A program made the position numbers and the translations under genes. A model generated the notes under the pieces. The model saw nothing but the letters and a program-made list of their open reading frames with translations, had not been told where the DNA came from and made no database searches. A stretch of DNA of 47,863 nt from Desulfonatronospira sp. (lineage in GTDB: Bacteria > Desulfobacterota > Desulfovibrionia > Desulfovibrionales > Desulfonatronovibrionaceae): assembly GCA_003551155.1 (NCBI GenBank), contig PUMA01000180.1:1-47863 (forward strand), read 5' to 3'. Positions 17,936 through 27,162 of the stretch are shown piece after piece (the stretch's first letter is position 1; each line of letters begins with the position of its first letter).

Positions 17936-19747
17936 ATGGATGACATTAAGAGCAGTTTGCAGATCCAGCCTCTGGGCTGGTGGGTCAGGTCAAATGGTTG
18001 CGGGGAATTGAACCTGGAGCATGAAGACCGCGAAGTTTGTCTGATGGGCTGGGTACAATACCGCCGGGATCATGGGGGGCTGATTTTTATCGACCTCAGA
18101 GACCGTGATGGACTTACCCAGGTGGTTTTCACCCCCGAGCTGAATGCCCAGGCCCTGGAAGAGGCTCATGCCCTGCGCAGCGAGTATGTTATTGCGGTCA
18201 GAGGGGTGGTGCGTCAAAGGCCGAAAGATATGGTCAACCCCAACCTCAGGACCGGGGACATTGAGGTGGCAGTCAGGGAATTCAAACTGCTGAACCGCTC
18301 TAAGACCCCCCCGTTTCTCATTGAGGACCGAGTGGAAGCAGCAGAAAATCTGCGTCTCAAATACAGGTATCTGGACCTGAGACGTCCGATTATGGCCAAA
18401 AATTTACTTCTGCGCAGCCAGGTGGTGCATGAGATCAGGGCCCATCTGCAAGCATCAGGTTTTGTTGAAGTGGAAACACCTGTGCTCACCAGGAGCACGC
18501 CTGAAGGTGCCAGGGATTTTTTGGTTCCCAGCAGGCTTTCCCCGGGCCATTTTTTCGCTCTGCCTCAATCTCCGCAGCTGTTCAAACAGCTTCTCATGTG
18601 TGCCGGGCTGGACCGCTACTACCAGGTAGTCAAATGCTTCCGGGATGAGGATCTGCGTGCTGACCGCCAGCCCGAGTTTACCCAGGTGGATATGGAGCTG
18701 TCTTTTGTGGAAGAAGAAGGGGTCATGTCCGAGGCTGAAAATATGATTGCCGGACTCTTTAAGGAGGTTCTCGGAGTACAGCTGGAAATCCCCTTTCTGC
18801 GCCTGAACTATGTCCAGGCAGTGGCAGATTACGGTCTTGACCGACCTGATGTGCGCTTTGATCTGAAACTCAAGGATGTTACGGATGTGGTGCGCAGATC
18901 CGGATTCAACCTGTTTGCAAAAGCCGAAATGGTCAAGGCAATGCGCGTTCCTGGTGGTGGGGAATTAAGCCGCAAGGAAATCGACGATTACACAAATTTT
19001 GTCAGTATTTACGGAGCCAAGGGACTGGCCTGGATCAAGGTCAAGGACAATGAATGGCAGTCTCCGATAGCCAAGTTCTTAAGCGATGCAGAGCGGTCCG
19101 ATCTGACCAGGGTTCTGAATCTGGAACCCGGTGATATTGTTTTCTTTCAGGCTGCCTCTCCTGAAGTAGTAAATAATTCTCTGGGATATCTGCGTCTCAA
19201 GCTGGCTCATAGATTCAAACTGATCCCGGAAAACACCTTCGCTCCCATCTGGATCATGGATTTTCCACTGCTTGAATGGGATGCGGACCAAAAGAGATGG
19301 AATGCCAGACACCATCCTTTTACTGCACCCAAGGATGGGCATATGGAGCTTCTGGAAAAAAATCCCGGCGAAGTTCTGGCCAGGGCATATGATATGGTCA
19401 TCAACGGTCAGGAGGTTGGAGGGGGATCTATTCGTATACATACCCGGGCAGATCAGGAGAGGATGTTTGCTGCTCTGGGTATTGACAAGCATGAGGCAGA
19501 AGATAAATTCGGATTTCTGCTCCAGGCTCTGGAGCAGGGAGCCCCACCCCATGGAGGCATAGCCTTTGGTCTGGACCGATTGATCATGCTTATGGCTGGT
19601 TGCTCTTCCATTCGCGATGTCATAGCTTTTCCCAAGACCCAGAAGGCTGCCTGCCTGACCACCGAGGCCCCGGCAGGTGTTGCCCCCAGACAGCTCAGGG
19701 AGCTGGGCATCCGCCTGCGGGAGCAGGAGAAAGTCCTGGATAATTAG
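17936..19747 (+). CDS. aspS: Aspartyl-tRNA synthetase
   Basis: A 603-residue bacterial-type class II synthetase. It has an N-terminal OB-fold anticodon domain (about 25-125), motif 1 around GFVEVETPVLTRSTPEGARD, motif 2 FRDEDLRADRQPEFTQVDME, a GAD insertion domain (about 300-400), and motif 3 GIAFGLDRLIMLMAG. ATG 17936 is preferred over the in-frame TTG at 17930 because CAGGA at 17922-17926 is then 9 bases away. Whether it charges tRNA-Asn as well (non-discriminating form) cannot be settled from this window alone. It ends 2 bp before def. Confidence 0.95.
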   Translation: MDDIKSSLQIQPLGWWVRSNGCGELNLEHEDREVCLMGWVQYRRDHGGLIFIDLRDRDGLTQVVFTPELNAQALEEAHALRSEYVIAVRGVVRQRPKDMVNPNLRTGDIEVAVREFKLLNRSKTPPFLIEDRVEAAENLRLKYRYLDLRRPIMAKNLLLRSQVVHEIRAHLQASGFVEVETPVLTRSTPEGARDFLVPSRLSPGHFFALPQSPQLFKQLLMCAGLDRYYQVVKCFRDEDLRADRQPEFTQVDMELSFVEEEGVMSEAENMIAGLFKEVLGVQLEIPFLRLNYVQAVADYGLDRPDVRFDLKLKDVTDVVRRSGFNLFAKAEMVKAMRVPGGGELSRKEIDDYTNFVSIYGAKGLAWIKVKDNEWQSPIAKFLSDAERSDLTRVLNLEPGDIVFFQAASPEVVNNSLGYLRLKLAHRFKLIPENTFAPIWIMDFPLLEWDADQKRWNARHHPFTAPKDGHMELLEKNPGEVLARAYDMVINGQEVGGGSIRIHTRADQERMFAALGIDKHEAEDKFGFLLQALEQGAPPHGGIAFGLDRLIMLMAGCSSIRDVIAFPKTQKAACLTTEAPAGVAPRQLRELGIRLREQEKVLDN

Positions 19748-19749
19748 CC

Positions 19750-20259
19750 ATGGCCAGAAAGATACTTACCTACCCCAACAGGATCCTGATGCAGAAGGCC
19801 AGACCAGTGGACACGATTAATTCTTTCATTCATGATTTGTCCCGGGACATGGCCAGGCTCATGTACGAAAACAGGGGGATTGGTCTGGCTGCTCCCCAGG
19901 TGGGCGAGAGCCTGCGCTTGGTTACAGTGGATTTAAGCGGTCCTGACAATCGGGAAGAACTGGTAACTTATGTGAATCCTGAGATCATCTGGTCCGAGGG
20001 CGAGATTAGCACGGAAGAGGGATGTCTGAGTGTAAAAGGATATCAGTCCAAGGTTACCCGGGCTGAAAAGATCATGATCAGGGCCCTGGACCTTGAGGGC
20101 CGTCAGGTGGAACAGGAAGGCCAGGGACTCTGGTCGGTCTGCCTGCAGCATGAGATTGATCATTTGAACGGTGTATTGTTTATTGACCATATAAGCCGGC
20201 TTAAAAGAGCCATATATGACAAGAAATTAAGCAAATGGCTGGCCAGGGAAAAAGAATAA
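19750..20259 (+). CDS. def: Peptide deformylase
   Basis: A 169-residue metalloenzyme that removes the formyl group from nascent N-terminal methionine. All three motifs are present: GIGLAAPQ (residues 43-50), EEGCLS with metal ligand C92, and QHEIDH with H134 and H138 and the catalytic E135. It is paired with fmt, the enzyme that adds the formyl group, and overlaps it by 25 bp. It starts 2 bp after aspS. Confidence 0.96.
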   Translation: MARKILTYPNRILMQKARPVDTINSFIHDLSRDMARLMYENRGIGLAAPQVGESLRLVTVDLSGPDNREELVTYVNPEIIWSEGEISTEEGCLSVKGYQSKVTRAEKIMIRALDLEGRQVEQEGQGLWSVCLQHEIDHLNGVLFIDHISRLKRAIYDKKLSKWLAREKE

Positions 20260-21191
20260 TCTTCATGGGCACACCCGTGTTTGCCCGGACAATACTTGAG
20301 CACTTGCTGAACTGGCGTAAAGGCATGGTTGTGGGAGTATATACACAGCCTGACCGTCCCAGCGGGAGAGGACGCGTGCTTGTTTCTTCCCCGGTCAAGG
20401 AGCTCGCCCTGCATCATGATCTTCCAGTTTTCCAGCCATCTGATTTCAAGTCCGGTGATGAACTGGAAAGGCTTGCCGCTCTTGAGCCTGACTATCTTGT
20501 GGTTGCCGCTTACGGCCTGATCCTGCCGGAAGATGTGTTAAGGACTGCCAGGGTAATGCCCCTCAATGTCCATGCCTCTCTACTGCCCCGCTACCGCGGT
20601 GCCGCACCCATACAAAGAGCCATTATAAACGGCGAGAGACAGACTGGAATCAGCATAATGAAGCTCACCCAGGGCATGGATGAAGGCCCGGTTCTGATGG
20701 CCCGGTCCCTGGATATTGAGGACAATGACACCTCCATGAGCCTGCACGACAAGCTGGCAAGCCTAGGAGGAGAACTGCTGGTGCAGGTACTGGACAGTCT
20801 GGAGCAGGGCCTGATTGTTCCCAGGGAGCAGGATCATTCAAGAGCCGTGTACGCACCCAAGCTGACCAAGGAAGAAGGTCTGATCCATTGGGGTCGTCCA
20901 GCCCTGGAGGTGCATAACCGGATCAGGGGGATGTTTCCCTGGCCCGGGGCTTATTTTGACTGGATCCAGCCCGGCGGCAGGACTTTGAGAATAAAGGTTT
21001 CCCCGGGAAAGATCGGGGGTGACAAACCCGGAGGAATGTCACCCGGCACCATAACCGGGGTGAAGAACGGATATCTGGGTATTGCATGTCAGGATAAAAT
21101 TTATCTCATACCCAGGGTACAGCCTGAAAGCGGCAAGGAAATGAGTGCCCAGAGCTTTTATTGCGGCTTTTTGCAGAAATGCAAAGAGTAA
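20235..21191 (+). CDS. fmt: Methionyl-tRNA formyltransferase
   Basis: A 318-residue enzyme that formylates initiator Met-tRNA using 10-formyl-tetrahydrofolate. The catalytic domain shows IIFMGTPVFA at the N-terminus and the signature NVHASLLPRYRGAAPIQRA followed by GISIMKLTQGMDEGPVL. A C-terminal OB-like domain follows (about 210-310). ATG 20235 lies inside def, giving a 25-bp overlap. The next in-frame Met would remove the N-terminal strand, so the early start is kept even though no strong Shine-Dalgarno sequence is seen. Confidence 0.94.
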   Translation: MAGQGKRIIFMGTPVFARTILEHLLNWRKGMVVGVYTQPDRPSGRGRVLVSSPVKELALHHDLPVFQPSDFKSGDELERLAALEPDYLVVAAYGLILPEDVLRTARVMPLNVHASLLPRYRGAAPIQRAIINGERQTGISIMKLTQGMDEGPVLMARSLDIEDNDTSMSLHDKLASLGGELLVQVLDSLEQGLIVPREQDHSRAVYAPKLTKEEGLIHWGRPALEVHNRIRGMFPWPGAYFDWIQPGGRTLRIKVSPGKIGGDKPGGMSPGTITGVKNGYLGIACQDKIYLIPRVQPESGKEMSAQSFYCGFLQKCKE

Positions 21192-21227
21192 TGCTTCGTT
21201 ACAGTTCCATTAGAATCTGTTTGCCAC

Positions 21228-22040
21228 ATGTCCAACAACACTCAGAACTTTCTGGAAAAAGAGATCCAGGATTCTATTGAAGCCAGAAAAAGGCTGTTCA
21301 TAGGGCTTATAATCGGGACTTCGATCTCCGTGTGCCTGGGGCTGCTTCTCATCTGGTATATTCCTTATGTGGGCCTGGACAACATTCACCCCTGGGCACC
21401 CTGGATTCTGGGCACTGCAATTGCCCTTGTCATAGCCTTTATTTTCTGGGCTTCCCTGGGACTGGTCCTGAATATTCTCCTTAAGAGGCCGGTTTTATTC
21501 TCTCAGAAGCTTCGGGGAATTAGCATCAAGTTCTTTTTGCCCCTGATGACAATCATGGGAATGCTTTTGCGTATTCCCAAGCAGAAGATCAGGGCCTCAT
21601 TCATCAAGGTAAACAATGAACTGGTCCTGTCCGAGAACCGCAGATATCCCCCGGAAAAGGTTCTCATGCTCATGCCCCATTGTCTTCAGAACAGTCTGTG
21701 CAGCCGCAGATTGACCTATAATGTGTATAACTGCAAAAGATGCGGTGAGTGCAGTATTGCCGGGCTTCTGGATCTCAGTGACGAGTACGGGGTGCATATG
21801 GCTATTGCCACCGGCGGTACCATAGCCCGCAGAATTGTGGTCAATATCCGGCCCCGGCTTATAGTAGCCGTGGCCTGTGAGCGGGATCTGTCCAGCGGGA
21901 TCCAGGATGCCTATCCAATTCCTGTTTACGGCGTTCTCAATGAACGGCCCAGGGGGCCTTGCCTGGACACTCAGGTGGCTCAGGACCATGTTCGCCTGGC
22001 CCTGGACAAGTTTGTCCAGAAGCTTCATGTGAGAGATTGA
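21228..22040 (+). CDS. DUF116 family membrane protein
   Basis: A 270-residue protein with two predicted membrane helices (about residues 23-45 and 57-83) followed by a soluble domain. The soluble domain has seven cysteines (152, 158, 169, 172, 175, 217, 245), including the cluster NCKRCGEC. The sequence matches the DUF116 family, whose function I do not know. The cysteine spacing suggests a metal or Fe-S site (inference). It sits between fmt and rsmB, a placement that recurs in sulfate-reducing deltaproteobacteria and hints at a link to translation or rRNA modification. No good ribosome-binding site is seen before the ATG. Confidence 0.85.
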   Translation: MSNNTQNFLEKEIQDSIEARKRLFIGLIIGTSISVCLGLLLIWYIPYVGLDNIHPWAPWILGTAIALVIAFIFWASLGLVLNILLKRPVLFSQKLRGISIKFFLPLMTIMGMLLRIPKQKIRASFIKVNNELVLSENRRYPPEKVLMLMPHCLQNSLCSRRLTYNVYNCKRCGECSIAGLLDLSDEYGVHMAIATGGTIARRIVVNIRPRLIVAVACERDLSSGIQDAYPIPVYGVLNERPRGPCLDTQVAQDHVRLALDKFVQKLHVRD

Positions 22041-22120
22041 GCAGTTTGTGTCCCAGGGGCGTGTCTTGCAGCAGCTGGTTTATGCAGCAAAAATGTCCAG
22101 GATGCAGATCATAAAAGACA

Positions 22121-23371
22121 ATGTCCCTCAATCCAGAACCCCGCAGTACAGCCCTGGAGGTGGTCAGCACAAGTCTCAAGCCAGGCCGGGATCTACAGAT
22201 GGTCCTGGACCAGGCGCTGGATACGGTGCCGGATTCCAGGAACAGGGCCCTGATTACAGAACTGGCATACGGATACCTGCGCTACAAGGGCCGTCTTGAT
22301 TTCGTGGTCGATTTTTTCTTGAGCACCCCGGGCAGGCTGCCGGCAAAGGCCAGGAACCTTCTGGGCCTGGCCGCGTACGAGCTTCATTTTCTGGACCGTG
22401 TACCTGATTACGCCACAGTATCCAGAGCAGTGGACCTGGCCCGTAAGAACTTCGGCCCGGGAATGTCCAGGCTGGTCAACGCCGTGCTGCGCAAAGTCCC
22501 GGGCGTGGACGTGGATGATCCCGGTTTTTTTCAAAAAGACAATCCCGGACGGATGCTTTTCTGGTCCAGGTATTACTCCTGTCCACATTGGCTGGTAAAG
22601 ATGTGGATGCAGGATTTTGGACAGGACCTGACTCACGAGTATCTGCGTAGTAGCCTGCAAAAGCCGGCTACAGGAATCAGGCTGGCCCCGGGGATGGAAG
22701 ACCTTGAGCTGGACAGTACATGGGTGGTGCAGAGAATGGGCCCTTCCGTCCTGCTCCGGGACAACTATCCGGGTCTGGATGATCTGGAGAAGCAAAAACT
22801 GGTCTTCAGGCAGAGTTTTGCCGGGCAGAAGGCGCTTTGGGAGCTGGGGTTAAAGCAGTGGACTTCGCCGGTGTGGGATATGTGCGCCGGGCGGGGTGGC
22901 AAGTCCCTGCTCATGAGCACGGCTGGACTCTCGGTCTGGGCCTCTGATCCTGACAAGGGCAGGCTTGAGGGACTTGCCGGCCTGGTTCGGGGGCAGGGTC
23001 AGTGCATGCAGGTATTTGCGGCCCTGGGACAGAAGCCTCCCCTGAAGAAGAGGCCAAAAACCATCCTGGTGGATGCCCCGTGCTCAGGCCTTGGGGTCCT
23101 GGGCCGCCGGCCGGACACCAAGTGGAAACGCACCCCCGGGGACGTCAGGTATTTATCCGGGGTGCAGAAGGAGCTGCTTGCATCTGCTGCCCGGGTCCTG
23201 CCGCCGGACGGAGAGATCGTCTATCTCACCTGCACCCTGAGCCGGGCCGAGAACGAAAGGCAGGTGGAGGAGTTTCTCCTGTCGCATAGGGATTTTGAGC
23301 AGCTTCATACCTACATAACCCCGGTGGAAGAAGAACTGGGGGAGTTCTTCTTCGGCGTCCGCCTGGGATGA
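22121..23371 (+). CDS. rsmB: 16S rRNA (cytosine-967-C5)-methyltransferase RsmB
   Basis: A 416-residue protein. It has an N-terminal NusB-like domain (about 5-140) and a C-terminal SAM-dependent m5C methyltransferase domain. Both active-site cysteines are present: C321 in DAPCSGLG (motif IV) and C371 in YLTCTLS (motif VI). The SAM loop reads WDMCAGRGGKS where most family members have CAAPGGK, a mild deviation. The enzyme modifies 16S rRNA position 967 (E. coli numbering). It closes the aspS-def-fmt-DUF116-rsmB block. Confidence 0.93.
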   Translation: MSLNPEPRSTALEVVSTSLKPGRDLQMVLDQALDTVPDSRNRALITELAYGYLRYKGRLDFVVDFFLSTPGRLPAKARNLLGLAAYELHFLDRVPDYATVSRAVDLARKNFGPGMSRLVNAVLRKVPGVDVDDPGFFQKDNPGRMLFWSRYYSCPHWLVKMWMQDFGQDLTHEYLRSSLQKPATGIRLAPGMEDLELDSTWVVQRMGPSVLLRDNYPGLDDLEKQKLVFRQSFAGQKALWELGLKQWTSPVWDMCAGRGGKSLLMSTAGLSVWASDPDKGRLEGLAGLVRGQGQCMQVFAALGQKPPLKKRPKTILVDAPCSGLGVLGRRPDTKWKRTPGDVRYLSGVQKELLASAARVLPPDGEIVYLTCTLSRAENERQVEEFLLSHRDFEQLHTYITPVEEELGEFFFGVRLG

Positions 23372-23643
23372 TCCTCGTGCAGGCTTTAAGACCGGTCTAA
23401 GGTGAAATGGTCCAGGTGGCATTTTAAGATGAAAGCCGGGCAGGCGGCTTGAGCATGACACCGGCACATTATTGACCGCTTTCAGGGAAACTTGGGGAAA
23501 AGTTGAGTGTGCAGCCCTGATGACTACCGAGTTAGCCGGGCTCCCCATGTGTCAGGATAGATGTCCTGCAAAAGGCCAGGCTGGAATGTGCTGCCTAAAG
23601 ACATGGTACGCCTTGAATATATTATCGAAAAAATATATGGACT
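23372..23643. other. Convergent intergenic region rsmB / yhaN
   Basis: These 272 bp lie between the stop of rsmB (+) and the stop of yhaN (-). A ten-base palindrome AGACCGGTCT occurs at 23389-23398. I see no T-tract terminator. Small open frames here lack ribosome-binding sites and homology. Confidence 0.4.
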
Positions 23644-26600
23644 TCACAATTCATGAACCTGGAGGCGCCTGGGGTCCAGGTTTTTTCGGGCCAAATCCAC
23701 GAGGTGGCGGTGATGGGTGAAAAAGATGATCTGGGTTTTGCAGGCCAGCCCGGCCAGCAGGGACAGGGTGCGTCCGGCCCTGCGGTCGTCGAAGTGCACC
23801 AGGATATCGTCTACAGTAAAAGGAAACGGCGGGTTGTGTTCCAGGTAGTGGTTGAGTCCGGCCAGACGCAGGGCAAGAAAAAGCTGGTCTCTGGAGCCGT
23901 CGCTGAGCTCCTCCATTCCCAGTCCGGTGCCGTCGGGTCTTTGGGCCTTGAGCACTGGATCGCCCCTTGAATCATAATCAGCATACACAGCACTAAGAGA
24001 ACCCATAGTTATGCTTTCCAGGTATTGACCGGCCATGTCCAGCACCGGACCCTGACTGGCCTTCCTGAAGTGCTCCATTTGAGCATCCAGAACGGTTTTG
24101 GACAGGCGCAGTTCCACGTACTTCAGCACTTCTTGTTCCAGCTCTGCACGTACTTCGTGGATCTGCTGCCTTATTTCAGCGGCCCTGGAGGTTCCATCCA
24201 TCTCCTGGAGTTCTTTTTCCAGTCCTGCTATGCGGGCAATGAATTGATCCCGGTCCTTTTCCAGCCGCTCTTTTTCCGCCTCCAGTTCCTCCAGCCCGGC
24301 CTGAAGTTCATGGACCTGGAATGAACCGGCTTGGGACATGAATTCCTGGAGGTCCTGTCCTCCGGCCAGATCCTGCAGGATGTCCTCAAGACGTTCGGCC
24401 TCGGCTGACAGATCCCGCTTGCGCTGGGACTTTTGCTCCAGCTCGGGCAGTTCATCCGGGTGCACTGCTCCGGCTTCGCGGCACAGGAGGTCAAGTTCTT
24501 TTTCCCGGGCTGCAATGCGCGAATTCAGCTCATCAAGGGCGGCTGCAGTCTGGCGCAGTTCTTTTTCCCTGAATTTTTTGCCGGCCAGTTTTTCCTGTTC
24601 CTGTTCCAGTTCTCTGCTGAGTACGGCCAGGACTTCACCAGCCGGGGTCTGCTCAAAGGTGCGGCCCAGTTGCCTGGCCAACTGGTCCACCCGCTCCTGA
24701 AAATCCTTTAGCCTTTCCCCCAGTTCGCTTCTTCTTTGTCCTAGACCCTGCAGTTTGCTCCAGGCAGTATAAATCTCCTGGCGAATCTCGATTTCTTCCT
24801 GAACGGTTTCCGGATCCCTTTCAGGGTTGAGTCCCATGGATTCCAGGGTTGTTTTCCATTTCTTCCGCCACCTGGACGCTTCTCTGAGGATTTGTCTTTG
24901 TTTGCGCGCTGCAGCACGCAAAGAATGATAAGCCCTGTCTGCTTCCTGCTGCAACAGTGCGCGTCTGGAGCCTGCCTGCCGGATTTCGTCCAAAATCTTT
25001 TCCATCATTTGGGCCAGGACCTGGACATCAGCGGGCCGGGGGTCTGAATAACCAGCCTGTTCCAGAGCCTGGAGTCCTTCGTTGAACAGGGCGTCCAAGC
25101 TGGCATGGGCTTTTTCCAGGACCCTTTCTTGTGTTTGTTTTTCCCCGGCCAGACGAATGATCTCCTGGACCCGGCCCAGCCATCCCTGCATTTCCCTGGG
25201 GGAGAGCGGATTGATACCGGCATTGGCCCACAATTCTTGCCACTTTTTTTCTCCTTCTTCTTCTTCCTGGCGGGCCTGCTCCAATTCCTGCCAGGCTGTA
25301 GACAGCTCCTGTTCCCCTGCCTGGATCTCTTCCCGCAGGGCCTTGCTCCGGGCCAGCTGACCGGATTTTTCCAGCATGATATCTGCTGTTTCATCCGCCA
25401 GGCGCATGCCGGCCTCGAACCCGGAAGCCAGATCAGTGCAACCGGTATTGTCCAGAAAGCTCTTTATCTCCGCCGAATCCTCCCGGTTTTCCAGCCAGGA
25501 TTTGCGCACCAGACGCCAGCCCTGATCCCGGAGGGCGCGCCGGTCATGCAGTGCTTCCGGACCGGGCAGAGGCTGTTCCTGGTCGAGTTTACGCAGGCTG
25601 TTTTTACGGTCTTCAATGGCCTGCTGGATCTCCCTGACCTCTCTGGACGCATTTTCATGCCTGCGTTGGGCCTGGGACAGCACCTCATCCATGCGGCTTA
25701 TGCTTTCAGGCAGGGGCAGGGGCAGGGACAGCAATTCCTGAGGATCTTTGCGCCACAGCCCCAGGGATTTGACCCTGCGTTCCAGATCCAGGCACAGGGT
25801 CTGAATATGTTCACGGGAGTTCCGGCTTTTTTCTTCCAGATCCGGGACAGCGGCCAGTCTTTTGCAGACAAGTTCCAGAAAGTCGATTTTGATGGGCCGG
25901 GGGAGCCGCTGTAGTTCTTTCCGGGCCTGGCGCATGTTTTTTGCCTGGTCCTGCATGGTCTCCCTGACCTGGGTATTTTGCTGGTCCAGAGCGCTTCGTT
26001 CCTTGATAAGTTCCTGGATCATCAGGTGGTGATTCTTGGTAACCGCCAGATTTTCAAGCTCCTCCATGCTGAAAACGCGTCCCAGAAGGGAGCTCTTTTC
26101 CCGGATCAAGCGCTGCACATCCAGTTCCTTGGTCCTGATGCGCTCCAGCTCTTCCCGTAACTGCCCAACCAGGGCTACTTCCCGCTGCAGGGTCTTGATG
26201 CGGGGTTCGAGCTCCAGCAGGGGGTAATGGATACTTATGTTTTGTAATTCATTCAAAATTTCCCGGCTGCGGTTCTCAAGCCTGGTGCGTTCCTGCAGGG
26301 CATGCCCCAAGTCGGCCCGTATCTCCATCCTGCGTTTGCTGAATTCCTGATTCAGCAGGAGCACGGATTCGAGTTCCTCCAATTGCCGCATCAGGTCCCG
26401 GCGTTTGGCCAGTATGGGCAGAGCCTGCATGTACCTGGAGTGTCTGGCATGTTCTGTGGCCGAATCCTTCAGCCTGACCTGGATTTTTGTTTTCTCCCTC
26501 TGTGCTTTGGTCAAATTTTCCTGCAACTCCCGCCACTGTCCAGGCCGGACGCAAGCCTGGCGTAGCTCTCTGTTCAACCGGTCCAGTTCATTTTTTTTCT

Positions 26601-27147
26601 GCATGATCAGGCTCTTGGGAGCCTGAGGCCGGAATAGGATGTCCATGTTGTCCTGCAGCTTGTTCTGCATCTCGCGCAAGTGCATTATGCCCGAGGCGGC
26701 AGCGAACAGGGTCCGGCCGAGATGTCCCCCGGAGCGGAGCAGATCGTTTCCGCCCAGGCGCAGGGTGTTGTGACTGATTCCAAAAAGGCTGGCAAACATT
26801 TCCTGATTCATTCCTGACATTATCCTGGTCATAAACCCGGGATCCACAGGCTGATTGGTTTCGTCCACCAGATCGTTCTTGCGCCTTTTCCAGCGGGTTA
26901 GTTCCAGGGTCTCTCCATCAGGAAGTACCAGCTGAACTCCCACTGCCAGATGTTTGTTCCGGTGCAGGAACGCGTCCGAAGATTTGTGCTCGAAGCCGAA
27001 GAAAAATCTGCTCAAGGCCCGCAGGGCGGTGCTCTTGCCGGCTTCATTGGGGCCGAAAACCAGGTGCAGCCTGTCCTCTGCATCCAGGACCAGCTCTTTA
27101 TTGGTAAAATGGCCGTAGGCTATGAGATTGAGCTTATTGATTTTCAC
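23644..27147 (-). CDS. yhaN: SMC/Rad50-like ATPase, YhaN family
   Basis: An 1167-residue ATPase. Residues 1-160 hold the N-terminal half of the ABC head (Walker A GPNEAGKST at 32-40). A very long Glu/Gln/Arg-rich coiled-coil region runs roughly from 170 to 1010. The C-terminal head carries the signature ELSDGSRDQLFLALRLA and a Walker B-like FTVDDILVHFDD. This architecture is that of YhaN (Pfam AAA_27), a Rad50/SbcC relative without the zinc-hook CxxC. It starts 15 bp after yhaO, so the two probably form a nuclease-ATPase complex acting on DNA ends or damaged DNA. The precise substrate is not known. Confidence 0.88.
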   Translation of the reverse strand: MKINKLNLIAYGHFTNKELVLDAEDRLHLVFGPNEAGKSTALRALSRFFFGFEHKSSDAFLHRNKHLAVGVQLVLPDGETLELTRWKRRKNDLVDETNQPVDPGFMTRIMSGMNQEMFASLFGISHNTLRLGGNDLLRSGGHLGRTLFAAASGIMHLREMQNKLQDNMDILFRPQAPKSLIMQKKNELDRLNRELRQACVRPGQWRELQENLTKAQREKTKIQVRLKDSATEHARHSRYMQALPILAKRRDLMRQLEELESVLLLNQEFSKRRMEIRADLGHALQERTRLENRSREILNELQNISIHYPLLELEPRIKTLQREVALVGQLREELERIRTKELDVQRLIREKSSLLGRVFSMEELENLAVTKNHHLMIQELIKERSALDQQNTQVRETMQDQAKNMRQARKELQRLPRPIKIDFLELVCKRLAAVPDLEEKSRNSREHIQTLCLDLERRVKSLGLWRKDPQELLSLPLPLPESISRMDEVLSQAQRRHENASREVREIQQAIEDRKNSLRKLDQEQPLPGPEALHDRRALRDQGWRLVRKSWLENREDSAEIKSFLDNTGCTDLASGFEAGMRLADETADIMLEKSGQLARSKALREEIQAGEQELSTAWQELEQARQEEEEGEKKWQELWANAGINPLSPREMQGWLGRVQEIIRLAGEKQTQERVLEKAHASLDALFNEGLQALEQAGYSDPRPADVQVLAQMMEKILDEIRQAGSRRALLQQEADRAYHSLRAAARKQRQILREASRWRKKWKTTLESMGLNPERDPETVQEEIEIRQEIYTAWSKLQGLGQRRSELGERLKDFQERVDQLARQLGRTFEQTPAGEVLAVLSRELEQEQEKLAGKKFREKELRQTAAALDELNSRIAAREKELDLLCREAGAVHPDELPELEQKSQRKRDLSAEAERLEDILQDLAGGQDLQEFMSQAGSFQVHELQAGLEELEAEKERLEKDRDQFIARIAGLEKELQEMDGTSRAAEIRQQIHEVRAELEQEVLKYVELRLSKTVLDAQMEHFRKASQGPVLDMAGQYLESITMGSLSAVYADYDSRGDPVLKAQRPDGTGLGMEELSDGSRDQLFLALRLAGLNHYLEHNPPFPFTVDDILVHFDDRRAGRTLSLLAGLACKTQIIFFTHHRHLVDLARKNLDPRRLQVHEL

Positions 27148-27162
27148 GTACTGGCTTCCGGA

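Noticed and set aside
23472-23720. 82-codon + strand frame between rsmB and yhaN.
   Set aside because: It runs into the yhaN coding region antisense, has no ribosome-binding site and no recognisable domain.
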